This document shows, piece after piece, positions 39,244 to 48,623 of a DNA stretch of 64,000 nucleotides (position 1 is the first letter of the stretch; each line of letters begins with the position of its first letter). Position numbers and translations under genes: made by a program. The stretch lies in NCBI GenBank assembly GCA_963711495.1, contig CAVQEK010000004.1, positions 1,612,001 through 1,676,000 of the forward strand, in the 5' to 3' direction. The notes beneath the pieces were generated by a model that worked only from the letters and a program-made list of their open reading frames with translations, was not told where the DNA came from and searched no databases. Source of the DNA: CAVQEK01 sp963711495 (GTDB lineage: Bacteria > Bacteroidota > Bacteroidia > Cytophagales > Cyclobacteriaceae).

Positions 39244-40920
39244 TCATTGGATAACGATCTTTTTCATGCAGACCTTTTTGCCTGATTCCGAAATCATGGC
39301 CAGATAAATTCCTTTGCCCACGTATCCTGGAAGGGCCAGGTTTACTTTATTATTGCTTTTGGTGATCTCTTTTTCAAAGATTGTTTTCCCGGAAAGGTCC
39401 AGCAATTTGAAGTGCGCCGGTTTGTGGGTTTCCTCATTCCAGTTAACCGTGAAAACACCATTGTTTGGATTCGGGAAAATTGTGATGCCCGATATTAAAG
39501 TTTCCTGTTTCAATCCGGTTATTTCCGGTGTTTGCACATCCGCCGTGTTGCTATAGTCAGACATCGTCGTGCCCACCGCTTTTATTCGATATCGATAGTG
39601 CATTTGTGGCAAAGTACTTTTGTCGTTGTAAGACACAGTATTGGCTGAAAAAGTGGCAATCTTTGCAAAATCAGGATGGAAATTATCTGCTCTTTCCAGG
39701 ATAAAACCTGCTTCATCGTCACTGTTGTCTTTCCAAATGAGATTAATTTGATTGAGTCCGTCGACAGCACCGCTCAATTGTGAAGGTGCCTCCGGATTGG
39801 TGGGTTGACCTGTCAGCCAGATGCAAGCTGATCCGAATGTGGTTAGCTCCCTGTTTTTCTCTATAGCAGTGATACAGAACTTGTACGGTTTATTTCGAAC
39901 CATATCGGCAGTTGTTTGCCAATTCAATGTTGCCCGTTTTGATATGGCATAATAGACCGTGTCATAAAGATCGACAGTGGCCGAATGGGCCGCTTGCTGA
40001 AATATATCGCCGTAGTGTAAAATCTTCAGGAAATCCTGGTCTCCGCCATGGACGACAAAAGGCATCTGAAGCGTTGCTCCCGCCACAATAGCCGTATCTT
40101 TTAGATTTGAAATGATGGGCATTGGATGATCTGTGGGATCAATGTTGATTAACAACTCCATGAGCATATTACCTGCTAAATAGAATTGGCTTTCCACTTT
40201 GTGGTATTGTTTTATCCTAATATCCAGGGCGAGTACATCAGTCCCATTGGCTCCGGCCCAGTTAATAAGTCCATTGTAGGGGTCTATTCCAATTTTGGAA
40301 TCATACAAATTTGCCATCTCATTATAGCTGGTTGGATAATGATATTGGATTACGCTGGAAGTTTTATCCTGTAGAGGTATTGCGAAAGAGTAACTCAAAG
40401 AATCATCCGGATCGACATTGGCCATCAGATCATATTTAAAATCCGCATTTTGTGAGATTTTAGAAGATATCAGGTTGCTGATTTGCGGAGTTGAAGTGCA
40501 ACCCAAATAAGGATCAATGGTGAAAGTAGTTTCCACATAGCCGGGCGTGTTTACTGAATTCAGCATGTTGGAAATACCAGCAGCCCGGTTAAACTCCCTG
40601 TAGGTGATGGTGTACTGGCCCGGACCGGGGTAGCTGTGTTTTACGCGATAAACAGCCAAAGAACTACCGGACGTTATTACTTTAAAACTGACCAAAGACG
40701 AGTCTGGCAATCTTTCAATTACTCCATCTCCGTAATCGATATCTGGCCATCCTGAAATTATTTGAGAACTTGTTTCCAAGGTATTGGTAATGGTAATTTC
40801 CATAACAAAATTCTGACAGAAGACCGGGCGCACTCGGATATAGCCCCCCATAAAGGTGGCAAAAGCCGGGGAACTGGTGAAGAAGGAAAAGACAAGCAAT
40901 AACCAATACCAGGGTTTCAT
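39244..40920 (-). CDS. T9SS type A sorting-domain cargo protein with fibronectin type III domain (paralog 2)
   Basis: 558 residues from the ATG at 40920, identical in length to its tandem paralog. A start nine codons upstream is possible, but the signal peptide MKPWYWLLLVFSFFTSSPAFA fits the ATG chosen. The domains are the same: beta-rich N-terminus (GGYIRVRPVFCQNFVMEITI), fibronectin type III (IWKDNSDDEAGFILERAD) and type A sorting domain (GITIFPNPNNGVFTV, LALPGYVGKGIYLAM, KKIVIQ). The N-terminal halves have diverged while the sorting domains are nearly identical. First gene of the pair. Confidence 0.88.
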   Translation of the reverse strand: MKPWYWLLLVFSFFTSSPAFATFMGGYIRVRPVFCQNFVMEITITNTLETSSQIISGWPDIDYGDGVIERLPDSSLVSFKVITSGSSLAVYRVKHSYPGPGQYTITYREFNRAAGISNMLNSVNTPGYVETTFTIDPYLGCTSTPQISNLISSKISQNADFKYDLMANVDPDDSLSYSFAIPLQDKTSSVIQYHYPTSYNEMANLYDSKIGIDPYNGLINWAGANGTDVLALDIRIKQYHKVESQFYLAGNMLMELLINIDPTDHPMPIISNLKDTAIVAGATLQMPFVVHGGDQDFLKILHYGDIFQQAAHSATVDLYDTVYYAISKRATLNWQTTADMVRNKPYKFCITAIEKNRELTTFGSACIWLTGQPTNPEAPSQLSGAVDGLNQINLIWKDNSDDEAGFILERADNFHPDFAKIATFSANTVSYNDKSTLPQMHYRYRIKAVGTTMSDYSNTADVQTPEITGLKQETLISGITIFPNPNNGVFTVNWNEETHKPAHFKLLDLSGKTIFEKEITKSNNKVNLALPGYVGKGIYLAMISESGKKVCMKKIVIQ

Positions 40921-41210
40921 AGTAAAAATGAGTTGATTGGCAGACAATTGATTCCAGAAAGATGCTTACCCCTTAATCCCAATAGATAACATAACTGAAA
41001 CGTCAAAATTAAACATAAATTGTTGTATGGATATAACAACGTCCGGAATTGAATAATTCGACTTCGACTGAGTAATGACTGGTAAACATTAAGAAACCTC
41101 CAATTGCTGTTTACTTTGCAGAAGGGTTAACATTTCTGTTTCCATGGTCTGATTGCAGACAGTATAGGCATAAACAGGCCAGGTTGGTTTTAAATGTCGG
41201 GTTTGACTGA

Positions 41211-41531
41211 CTACGGCTTATTCCAGCCAGACCTTTGTGTTTTTAATATTTCGAGCAGTTTTTTGGGATCTTGCCTGTTATCCCAAAATGCGGTTACAAT
41301 GATCTTGGATTCAACTGCTTTATAAAAGAGGCTAAAATGTCCCATCGCTAAACGCTTGTATCTGGAAAATCAGCTTCTGGAGACAGATAAGGGTTTTTTG
41401 AAATTAATTTTAATTTTTCCCGAGTGATCTCAAGAAGTTTTTTGGCGTATGCTGGTGATTTATTTCGATTGGTCCAGTAGGCAAGAATTCTTCTTCGCTG
41501 TTTTACGGTAGTTTCAGTCCAAACTATTTGT
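41211..41531 (-). pseudogene. RelE/ParE-type toxin remnant, frameshifted
   Basis: Reading right to left, one frame gives GQIVWTETTVKQRRRILAYW ... KLISKNPYLSPEADFPD and then a stop at 41348-41350. The next frame continues with KRLAMGHFSLFYKA, then KIIVTAFWDNRQDPKKLLEI, stopping at 41211. Joined, this is a ParE-like toxin, including the C-terminal FWDNRQDP signature. No ATG, GTG or TTG lies before the first strand. It is therefore most likely a dead or damaged toxin gene, directly overlapping the antitoxin frame as in intact modules. A sequencing error at the junction cannot be excluded. Confidence 0.7.
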
Positions 41532-41762
41532 CCAGCCTTTCAATGTCTTCATTGTCCAAATCATGCTGAGAAATCAATTTTCCATTTTTAATGTCTTCAT
41601 CGTTTAACACGAGCATTAATTTTAGTTCTGGAGTCAATGGTGCAACTTCTTTCGATTGGTCGGCTGATGAAATGATCTTATCCAAGGCCGAAAGGAATTC
41701 TTTATTTCTAATGGCGAGAATTTTGTCAATTAGTCTATTTCGAATATTGTCAATTGTGGCCA
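41523..41762 (-). pseudogene. Antitoxin partner of the ParE-like toxin, start codon lost or unusual
   Basis: The open frame has 79 residues if begun at CTG (41762): TIDNIRNRLIDKILAIRNKE ... SALDKIISSADQSKEVAPL ... HDLDNEDIERLDK. This is the pattern of the short antitoxins paired with ParE toxins in Bacteroidota, which normally begin with Met-Thr-Thr-Ile or similar. There is no ATG/GTG/TTG at the expected place, and an in-frame TAA lies six codons upstream of the ATT codon. A TAACTTTG promoter box lies just upstream. Either CTG or ATT initiates translation, or the module is decaying; the broken toxin favours decay. Confidence 0.6.
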
Positions 41763-41791
41763 GGGTTTTTTCTTTTTACAAAAATCGCAAG

Positions 41792-41819
41792 TCAAAGTTA
41801 TAGTTTCAAATATGGGGCA
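41792..41819 (-). promoter_or_regulatory. Candidate Bacteroidota-type promoter of the toxin-antitoxin remnant
   Basis: On the minus strand TTG (41819-41817) is followed after 17 bp by TAACTTTG (41799-41792), an exact match to the -7 consensus TAnnTTTG with a spacing seen in Flavobacterium promoters. It lies 30 bp upstream of the antitoxin frame. Confidence 0.45.
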
Positions 41820-42057
41820 ACTTCTTCATAAACGCCGCGCTGATATACAATAGTTTAGTTCAAAAAGATTTAATGTCTGAATATACTCATGATGACATTC
41901 ACTTGGTAATACCCAGGCGTTAATATTAGAGATCAAAAAATCCGGATTTTACCAATTGGGCTTAATTTTTAAAACATGGAACGGAACTATCTGTTATATT
42001 GCACCATCCGCCTGATGAAAACCAGGTAGGTCAACCATTACAATAAACACACTAAAT

Positions 42058-44022
42058 ATGAAAACCCAAAGATCATTAATCATTTCAATCCTGTCCATTG
42101 TTTTTCAGATTGCTTTTTTCAATGCCCGTGCCAATGTAACCATGCCCCAGGTATTTGGCAGCAATATGGTTTTGCAACGCGACATACCTATTCAGTGTTG
42201 GGGCTGGGCAGATCGGGGTGAGCGTGTAACAGTGACCCTCAATGGCCAGCATGCCCAGGCCAGGGCGGATAAGAATGGACATTGGAAACTCACCTTACCG
42301 GCCATGTCCGCCGGTGGACCCTACGAGATGACAGTGAAAGGCAAAAATACCATAACATTCAGTGATGTGCTGATAGGTGATGTGTGGATCTGTTCCGGTC
42401 AGTCCAATATGGAATGGCCGGTGGCGTCAGCAAATCATGCGGATACCGAGATCGCCAAGGCGCATTATCCAAATATCCGGCGGTTCACTGTTCCTCACAT
42501 CATTGCCACCCAACCCAAATCCCACCTTGAGGGAAAAGCATCGTGGGTGCCTTGCAATCCACAAACAGTGCCCGATTTTACGGCGGTGGGGTATTTCTTT
42601 GGGCGCGATCTTCAAAAAGATATTGATGTGCCTATCGGATTGATCAGCACCAACTGGGGAGGGACCATCGTGGAAACCTGGACCAGCGCCGAAGCCATTG
42701 CCAAGGTTCCGGGCTTTGAAGATATTCCAAATAAGCTGGCCAATTTTGATGAGCAAAAAATGATTGATCAAAAAAAGGCAGAACTAAAGGCAAAGATTGG
42801 GGAAATACCTGAAGAAGATCACGGCCTTGTCGATGGAAAAGCGTACTGGGCCGATCCCAAGACTAATTTCTCCAGTTGGTCAACCATGAAATTACCGCAG
42901 CTTTGGGAAAGTGCCGGGCTGGCAGACATCGACGGTATTGTTTGGTTTGAAACCTCCTTTAACCTGGACGCCGGCGATATCAAATCTCCTGTAACCCTTC
43001 ATCTCGGCCCAATCGATGATTCGGATATTAGCTGGGTCAATGGAGAAGAGGTGGGCAGTATGACCCAGAAATATAATGTGCCCCGTGATTATACGGTAGA
43101 CCCGTCGCTGTTGCATCCAGGTAAGAATGTAGTGGTCGTTCGGGTGGAAGACACGGGAGGAGGAGGAGGCATTTACGGGAAACCGGAGGAATTATATCTT
43201 ACTACTGGTAATAAAAAAATAAATTTGGCAGGTGAATGGCATTACAAGATCGGAAAGGTAGATCTGAAACTTGCTTTGGGCCCCAACAGTATGCCGGCTT
43301 TATTGTACAATGCCATGGTCAATCCGCTTATTCCTTACGGTATCAAGGGAGCGATATGGTATCAGGGAGAGTCGAATGCCGGGCAGGCTTATTTGTACCG
43401 CACCCTGTTCCCAACCATGATCAAGGACTGGCGGGCGCGCTGGGGAGAAGGTGATTTTCCGTTTTTGTGGGTGCAACTGGCCAACTTCATGCCGCCGAAG
43501 CCGGAGCCGGGAGAGAGCGACTGGGCAGAGTTGAGGGAAGCCCAGTCTATGACTTTATCGTTGCCCAATACAGCCCAGGCGGTGATCATCGATATTGGCC
43601 AGGCAGAAACCATTCATCCTACCAATAAGCAGGATGTGGGCAAACGACTGGAACTGGCCGCATTGAAGGTGGCGTATGACCGGGATGTGGTCTATTCCGG
43701 TCCGACCTTTAAGTCCATGAATGTGGAAGGCAACATGGTGCATCTGTTTTTTGATCATGTGGGCAGCGGTCTGGAGGTGAAAGACAAATACGGATACCTG
43801 AAAGGTTTTACTGTTGCTGGCGCCGACCATCAATTTCATTGGGCAAAAGGACACCTTGAAGGCAGTAACGAAGTGGTGATCTGGAGTGATGCGGTGAATA
43901 ACCCGGTGGCTGTACGCTACGGCTGGGCCGAAAATCCCGATGATGTGAACCTTTACAACCAGGAAGGCCTTCCGGCATCACCGTTCAGGACCGATGACTG
44001 GAAGGGGGTCACCCAAAAATAG
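42058..44022 (+). CDS. Sialate O-acetylesterase (SGNH/SASA family), paralog 1
   Basis: 654 residues. Signal peptide about 1-25. The SGNH blocks are present: the nucleophile Ser in WICSGQSNMEWPV, the Gly/Asn block IWYQGESNAGQAYLYR, and the late His in IHPTNKQDVGKRLELAA. A jelly-roll insert (about 270-380; LHLGPIDDSDISWVNGEEVG) is typical of the family. The enzyme removes O-acetyl groups from sialic acids or plant-type acetylated sugars in the periplasm. It is followed 44 bp later by a close paralog on the same strand. Confidence 0.93.
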   Translation: MKTQRSLIISILSIVFQIAFFNARANVTMPQVFGSNMVLQRDIPIQCWGWADRGERVTVTLNGQHAQARADKNGHWKLTLPAMSAGGPYEMTVKGKNTITFSDVLIGDVWICSGQSNMEWPVASANHADTEIAKAHYPNIRRFTVPHIIATQPKSHLEGKASWVPCNPQTVPDFTAVGYFFGRDLQKDIDVPIGLISTNWGGTIVETWTSAEAIAKVPGFEDIPNKLANFDEQKMIDQKKAELKAKIGEIPEEDHGLVDGKAYWADPKTNFSSWSTMKLPQLWESAGLADIDGIVWFETSFNLDAGDIKSPVTLHLGPIDDSDISWVNGEEVGSMTQKYNVPRDYTVDPSLLHPGKNVVVVRVEDTGGGGGIYGKPEELYLTTGNKKINLAGEWHYKIGKVDLKLALGPNSMPALLYNAMVNPLIPYGIKGAIWYQGESNAGQAYLYRTLFPTMIKDWRARWGEGDFPFLWVQLANFMPPKPEPGESDWAELREAQSMTLSLPNTAQAVIIDIGQAETIHPTNKQDVGKRLELAALKVAYDRDVVYSGPTFKSMNVEGNMVHLFFDHVGSGLEVKDKYGYLKGFTVAGADHQFHWAKGHLEGSNEVVIWSDAVNNPVAVRYGWAENPDDVNLYNQEGLPASPFRTDDWKGVTQK

Positions 44023-44066
44023 CAGAACTCAAGACAAGCGGAATCGAAAATACAATAAGTCAGAAT

Positions 44067-45986
44067 ATGAAAAAATCTCAAAGTCGGATTCAAATTTTAA
44101 TTGTATTTCTACTCACTTTTTTTAGCCTCACCTCTTTCACCGCCCAAGCAACCGTGCAATTGCCCAAACTGGTTGGAGACAATATGGTCCTGCAGCGCAA
44201 CCAGCCGGTGAGGTTGTGGGGCTGGGCTGATCGCGGAGAACGGATTGCCATCACATTCGACGGTCAAAAACTAAAGACCAAAGCGGACAAAAATGGCGAC
44301 TGGCAGGTAACGTTGGCATCGATGAAAGCCGGCGGACCCTATGAAATGACCGTCACTGGATCCAATGAGATCGTGTTGCGCAACATTCTTGTCGGTGACG
44401 TGTGGGTTTGCTCCGGTCAATCCAATATGGAATTTGTAGTGCGTAGCGCGCAGAATGCAGAAGAAGAAATTAGCGAAGCCAATTATCCTGAGATCCGGCA
44501 CTTCCGGGTAGAAAGAGCGATCAGTTTTAAGCCGGAGGATAAACTAAAGGGCGGAAAATGGGAGGTTTGTTCTCCCGAAACGGTAGCGGATTTTACCGCC
44601 GTGGGATATTTCTTTGCCCGGAAGTTGTATCAGGATACGGGCGTACCGATCGGGTTGATCCACACCAGTTGGGGCGGGACAAAGATCGAATCGTGGATTA
44701 GTGAACCGGCGATTGCACAGTTGGATACTTTTGCTCAAGTTATCGATGTCATGAAGGTTCCGGGAAATGCCATCAAATTAACAACGGAACGAATATATGA
44801 ACAGCACGGGCACAATGTAACGGACGATGATCAGTTACCGGATTTCGATAGCGATAGGTGGGACGAAATGAATGTTCCCGCAGTCTGGGAGTGGGCCGGA
44901 CTTTACGGCTATGACGGCAGTGTTTGGTATAAAAAGACCATTAATTTGCCGGATTCGATGATGGGCCACAAGGCTATGTTGCATTTGGGAACTATTGCGC
45001 AGGCTGATGTTTGCTGGATCAATGGCCATAAAATTGGCGAATCGGCCACCGCCATGCAACAACAGCAAGTATACCTGATAAAGCCGGAATTTTTGCACTC
45101 GGCAGCAAATAGCATCGTTGTGAAAATTACGGAAACGGGCAGCGGGCAAGGCGGTTTTAGAGGAAGCTGGTCAGACATGTTTATCGAATCCGGGGGCTTT
45201 CGGCAATCACTGGCGGGGACCTGGCAATATGAGTTGGGGGAGGGGACATTAAATCCGGAAACCAGTCCGTCCATTTTGCCTTCACTCCTTTACAATGCCA
45301 TGATCCATCCCGTACTTCCTTACACCATCAAAGGCTTTACCTGGTACCAGGGCGAATCGAATACCGCACAACCTTACTTATACCGGAAGCTTTTTCCAAT
45401 GATGATCAAAGATTGGCGGGCGCACTGGGGAGAAGGTGATCTTCCCTTTCTCTTTGTGCAATTGGCCAACTTCATGCAACCCAAGCCCGAACCTTCCGAG
45501 AGCAATTGGGCGGAATTGAGGGAAGCCCAATCCATGACGTTGTCGGTACCGAATACGGGAATGGCGACGATCATCGATATTGGAGAAGCCAATAATATTC
45601 ACCCCAAAGACAAACAGGACGTGGGCAAAAGGCTGGCCCTGGCGGCTTTAAAATTGGCGTACAACCAGGATGTGGTGTATTCCGGTCCGATATTCAAATC
45701 AATGTCTACGGAAGGCAATAAAGTGCGCCTTGCTTTCGATCATACAGGCAGCGGATTGATGGTGAAAGACAAGTACGGCTATGTGAAAGGATTTGCCGTA
45801 GCCGGGCCCGACAAGCATTTTTATTGGGCCCGGGGCTATCTCGATGGCGATGAAGTGGTAGTTTGGAGCAATAACGTTGAAAATCCCGTGGCGGTGCGTT
45901 ATGCCTGGGCCGACAATCCCGATGACGCGGACCTCTACAACAAGGAAGGCCTTCCGGCATCACCATTCAGGACGGATGACTGGTGA
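44067..45986 (+). CDS. Sialate O-acetylesterase (SGNH/SASA family), paralog 2
   Basis: 639 residues with the same layout as its neighbour: signal peptide (about 1-28), CSGQSNMEFVV, TWYQGESNTAQPYLYR and IHPKDKQDVGKRLALAA, with the jelly-roll insert at about 255-370 (LHLGTIAQADVCWINGHKIG). Long stretches are shared with paralog 1, including the C-terminal end EGLPASPFRTDDW, after which this copy stops six residues earlier. Tandem duplication followed by divergence of the insert suggests different substrates. The pair forms an operon. Confidence 0.93.
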   Translation: MKKSQSRIQILIVFLLTFFSLTSFTAQATVQLPKLVGDNMVLQRNQPVRLWGWADRGERIAITFDGQKLKTKADKNGDWQVTLASMKAGGPYEMTVTGSNEIVLRNILVGDVWVCSGQSNMEFVVRSAQNAEEEISEANYPEIRHFRVERAISFKPEDKLKGGKWEVCSPETVADFTAVGYFFARKLYQDTGVPIGLIHTSWGGTKIESWISEPAIAQLDTFAQVIDVMKVPGNAIKLTTERIYEQHGHNVTDDDQLPDFDSDRWDEMNVPAVWEWAGLYGYDGSVWYKKTINLPDSMMGHKAMLHLGTIAQADVCWINGHKIGESATAMQQQQVYLIKPEFLHSAANSIVVKITETGSGQGGFRGSWSDMFIESGGFRQSLAGTWQYELGEGTLNPETSPSILPSLLYNAMIHPVLPYTIKGFTWYQGESNTAQPYLYRKLFPMMIKDWRAHWGEGDLPFLFVQLANFMQPKPEPSESNWAELREAQSMTLSVPNTGMATIIDIGEANNIHPKDKQDVGKRLALAALKLAYNQDVVYSGPIFKSMSTEGNKVRLAFDHTGSGLMVKDKYGYVKGFAVAGPDKHFYWARGYLDGDEVVVWSNNVENPVAVRYAWADNPDDADLYNKEGLPASPFRTDDW

Positions 45987-46110
45987 AATGATATAGAACG
46001 CAGACAAAGCAAATTCTTATGATGAGAGCAGAGATAACTTTACGTTTTGTTCAAATCAAAAAGATCAAAACAGATCATAAAAATCCGTGTCATCCGCGTT
46101 CAATCACACA

Positions 46111-46707
46111 CTAAATAAGCGGCTTCCTGTTGCGGTCATTAGGCTTTAGGTTTTTCTTGATGAGTTCAACGGCTCGTTTGATCTTTTCCGCCCGCAGTTC
46201 GGCCCCTTTTACTTTGTCGACCCGTCGGATGAAAATGAACTTGTTGGAGTTGCTGTAGCGCTGGAAATTTTCCCACACTTTTGGATTTTTCTTTAAAGCG
46301 GCTTCCAGGTCGGCTGGAATTTCCATGGTTTCCTTTAGGCGATAAGCCGAGTCCCAACTGCCAGATTCTTTGGCTTGCTTTACCTTTTCCAGCCCGGCTT
46401 TGGTCATCTTGCCCTCTGCCGTAAGTTTCTCAATTTTTTCGATATTTATTTTCGACCAGATACTTGCCGGCTTCCGGGGCGAAAATCTTATTTTATAACG
46501 GATCTCATCAACACTTTTCCTAACGCCGTCGATCCAGCCGAAACACAGTGCTTCATCCACCGATTCGGACCAGGTGATGGTGGGTCTTTTGGTACCTTTT
46601 TTATAGTAGCCCACCCACAATTCATTCTCCAAATCATGATGTTTTTTGAACCATGCTCTGAGTTCGGATGGCGTTTCAAAGAATATGGGGTTTGATTCTT
46701 CACCCAT
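46111..46707 (-). CDS. YdeI/OmpD-associated family protein
   Basis: 198 residues. The N-terminus FFETPSELRAWFKKHHDLENELWVGY (here split over helix and strand), then TITWSESVDEALCFGWIDGV and RFSPRKPASIWSKINIEKIE, is characteristic of the YdeI family. The C-terminal basic segment (RAEKIKRAVELIKKNLKP) is also typical. The biochemical role of the family is unclear; YdeI of Bacillus is linked to peptide antibiotic resistance. The start codon overlaps the stop of the SRPBCC gene by one base (TAATG), so the two are co-translated. Confidence 0.9.
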   Translation of the reverse strand: MGEESNPIFFETPSELRAWFKKHHDLENELWVGYYKKGTKRPTITWSESVDEALCFGWIDGVRKSVDEIRYKIRFSPRKPASIWSKINIEKIEKLTAEGKMTKAGLEKVKQAKESGSWDSAYRLKETMEIPADLEAALKKNPKVWENFQRYSNSNKFIFIRRVDKVKGAELRAEKIKRAVELIKKNLKPNDRNRKPLI

Positions 46708-47138
46708 TATTTTTTCTCCAACAGTGATTTCAAGCTGTTTAAGACCATATTCCAGTTTTGTTCAGAGTGCTTTCTGGATTCTTCACTGGCGATGCCATCC
46801 TGGGTGATGGTGAGCCTGGTGCCGTCCTTTACGGGTAAAAGTTCATAACTCACATTCTGATAATTTTCCAGGATATCGGGGAGTCCTGAAAATGAACTCC
46901 AGTAATTGCAAAGCAACAGTTTTTCAGGCACTGATTTTAGAATATTTCCCTTGTCCTCGAAATATTTGCCTTCCCATTCGCCCTTATAAAGGATCGGGCT
47001 TCCCTCTTTCCAGTCGGTGACTACGTCTACGCCGAAGAAATACTGTTTGATCATTTCCGGATTGGTCAATGCATCCCATACTTTTGAAGCAGACGCATGA
47101 ATATCTGTGTGGATCTTGGCTGATAATTTCTTTTCCAT
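46707..47138 (-). CDS. SRPBCC (AHSA1-like) domain protein
   Basis: 143 residues forming a single SRPBCC/START-like fold. IHASASKVWDALTNPEMIKQ marks the first helix, DWKEGSPILYKGEW the middle strands, and RLTITQDG then QNWNMVLNSLKSLLEKK the last strand and long C-terminal helix of AHSA1-type members. These bind hydrophobic ligands in a central cavity. First gene of a two-gene unit with the YdeI gene and 118 bp downstream of the AraC gene stop. Confidence 0.9.
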   Translation of the reverse strand: MEKKLSAKIHTDIHASASKVWDALTNPEMIKQYFFGVDVVTDWKEGSPILYKGEWEGKYFEDKGNILKSVPEKLLLCNYWSSFSGLPDILENYQNVSYELLPVKDGTRLTITQDGIASEESRKHSEQNWNMVLNSLKSLLEKK

Positions 47139-47256
47139 GATTTAATCTTTAAAATCTTTTTAGGTTGAGATTGAGATCGTCAAAATTAAAAATATGATGC
47201 TGACCAGACTTACATTTAAGGGAGAAAAACGTGCATCATACGTTGAATCGCGCAAA

Positions 47257-48252
47257 TCACATTTTGGCCTTGCTGGGAGAAACACCGAATTTATTCCTGA
47301 AAGCATTGCTGAAATGTTGCGGTGATGAATAGCCGAGTTCATAGGAGATCTCGGATATTGTCTTGCCACTGCCGAGCAACTCGTGCTTGGCGATTTCCAG
47401 GCGGTAATCGGCCAGATAACCGAAGACTGTGGTATTGAACATTTCCTTGAAACCGCGCTTCAATTTGTATTCATTAATGCCCACGATCCTGGACAATTCA
47501 GACAGGCTTGGCGGGTCATCGACATGCTCTTCCACATATTCCCGGGCATACATGATCTTTTCGTTGTCCGCTTTTCCTTTGAAATGATTTCTTTCATGCC
47601 GTTGCGCCTTGTCGAAGGCTTCTGCCTGCATCACCAGTATTTCAATACTTTTGGACAAGAGGAATAATTTCTTTAACCCACCAGCATACCGGCAATGCAG
47701 CACATCATGGATGGTTCCCCGCAAAGCGGGATTGATGAAAAGGTTGTTGGGCGATAATACCAACGGTTTGCCCTCGAGCATTTTGTCAGCAAATCGCTTT
47801 AAAATATCATTGCTTTCCCGGATGATCTTCTGGAAGGCTGATGGTACGAACTCGATCATAAAGGTTTCGGTGTGGAGCTCTTCATTGCGAAATGTATTGG
47901 GAAAGCCATTGGTATAAATGATATTGTGCTGTTGTGGCCCCACTTCGTAGGTCCGTCCGCATTGGGAAATCACCACTTTTCCTTTCAAATTGAACCCCAG
48001 GGATACCACATCCATTTCATTTTTCTTTTCAAAAGAAAAGTGATCGGAATAATGGTTATTGCCATATTTTATCCGGATGCCATCGAAATACCATTGTTTC
48101 AGTTCCATGGTACCGTAGGGCAGCGTCAGGGTGGAGGACTCTTCCACCACTTCCGGCGCGTGTAGTTCATGCACTGACAAGTGGTACTCATGAAATTGTT
48201 TGTTTTCCGGGTTTTCTGGTTGTCCGATGTAGCTTTTGGTTTTGGTATTCAT
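47257..48252 (-). CDS. AraC family transcriptional regulator
   Basis: 331 residues. The N-terminal 200 residues form a beta-rich sensor domain without a clear family signature (VSLGFNLKGKVVISQ, TFMIEFVPSAFQKII). The C-terminal about 100 residues hold the two helix-turn-helix units of AraC: SLSELSRIVGINEYKLKRGF and TISEISYELGYSSPQHFSNA, followed by FRNKFGVSPSKAK. The regulated genes are probably the YdeI/SRPBCC pair downstream or the gene's own divergent region. The ligand is unknown. Confidence 0.92.
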   Translation of the reverse strand: MNTKTKSYIGQPENPENKQFHEYHLSVHELHAPEVVEESSTLTLPYGTMELKQWYFDGIRIKYGNNHYSDHFSFEKKNEMDVVSLGFNLKGKVVISQCGRTYEVGPQQHNIIYTNGFPNTFRNEELHTETFMIEFVPSAFQKIIRESNDILKRFADKMLEGKPLVLSPNNLFINPALRGTIHDVLHCRYAGGLKKLFLLSKSIEILVMQAEAFDKAQRHERNHFKGKADNEKIMYAREYVEEHVDDPPSLSELSRIVGINEYKLKRGFKEMFNTTVFGYLADYRLEIAKHELLGSGKTISEISYELGYSSPQHFSNAFRNKFGVSPSKAKM

Positions 48253-48623
48253 ATGGATTGGTTACAAACTAAACTTCAATTTAAAACAAAATAGCGCCAT
48301 CTCTTCAATTTGTGTTTTTGCAATTGAATATTTATGGTCATCAAATGATACATATTTTGACCGCTTCGCTAACAATTTGGCGAGGTAAGGAAGTGATTTT
48401 GCTTCTTTTTTATTAAATGCGAAATAGAATGGAATTTCCGGTGAAAATCAAATTTATCCCGGTTTAATCTAACATTGTGCCCAGTATTAAGTCATATTAA
48501 AGGAACTTTTACTTCCGAAGTCTATTGGAATAATGACATTCTTTGATAAAACGAAGTCTTGGAATATTCAATTGAACGAGCGCTTATACTTCGGATTTAT
48601 AATCATCATTACCATAAATCACA
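48253..48623. other. Intergenic region between the divergent AraC and permease genes
   Basis: 371 bp between two divergently transcribed genes. No reading frame or RNA gene is supported. The promoters of both genes must be here. TATTTTG- and TAGTTTG-like elements occur upstream of araC but miss the consensus by one base. Confidence 0.5.

Noticed and set aside
41591..41803. A 70-residue plus-strand frame opposite the antitoxin
   Set aside because: The minus-strand reading matches an antitoxin pattern; the plus-strand frame has no features.
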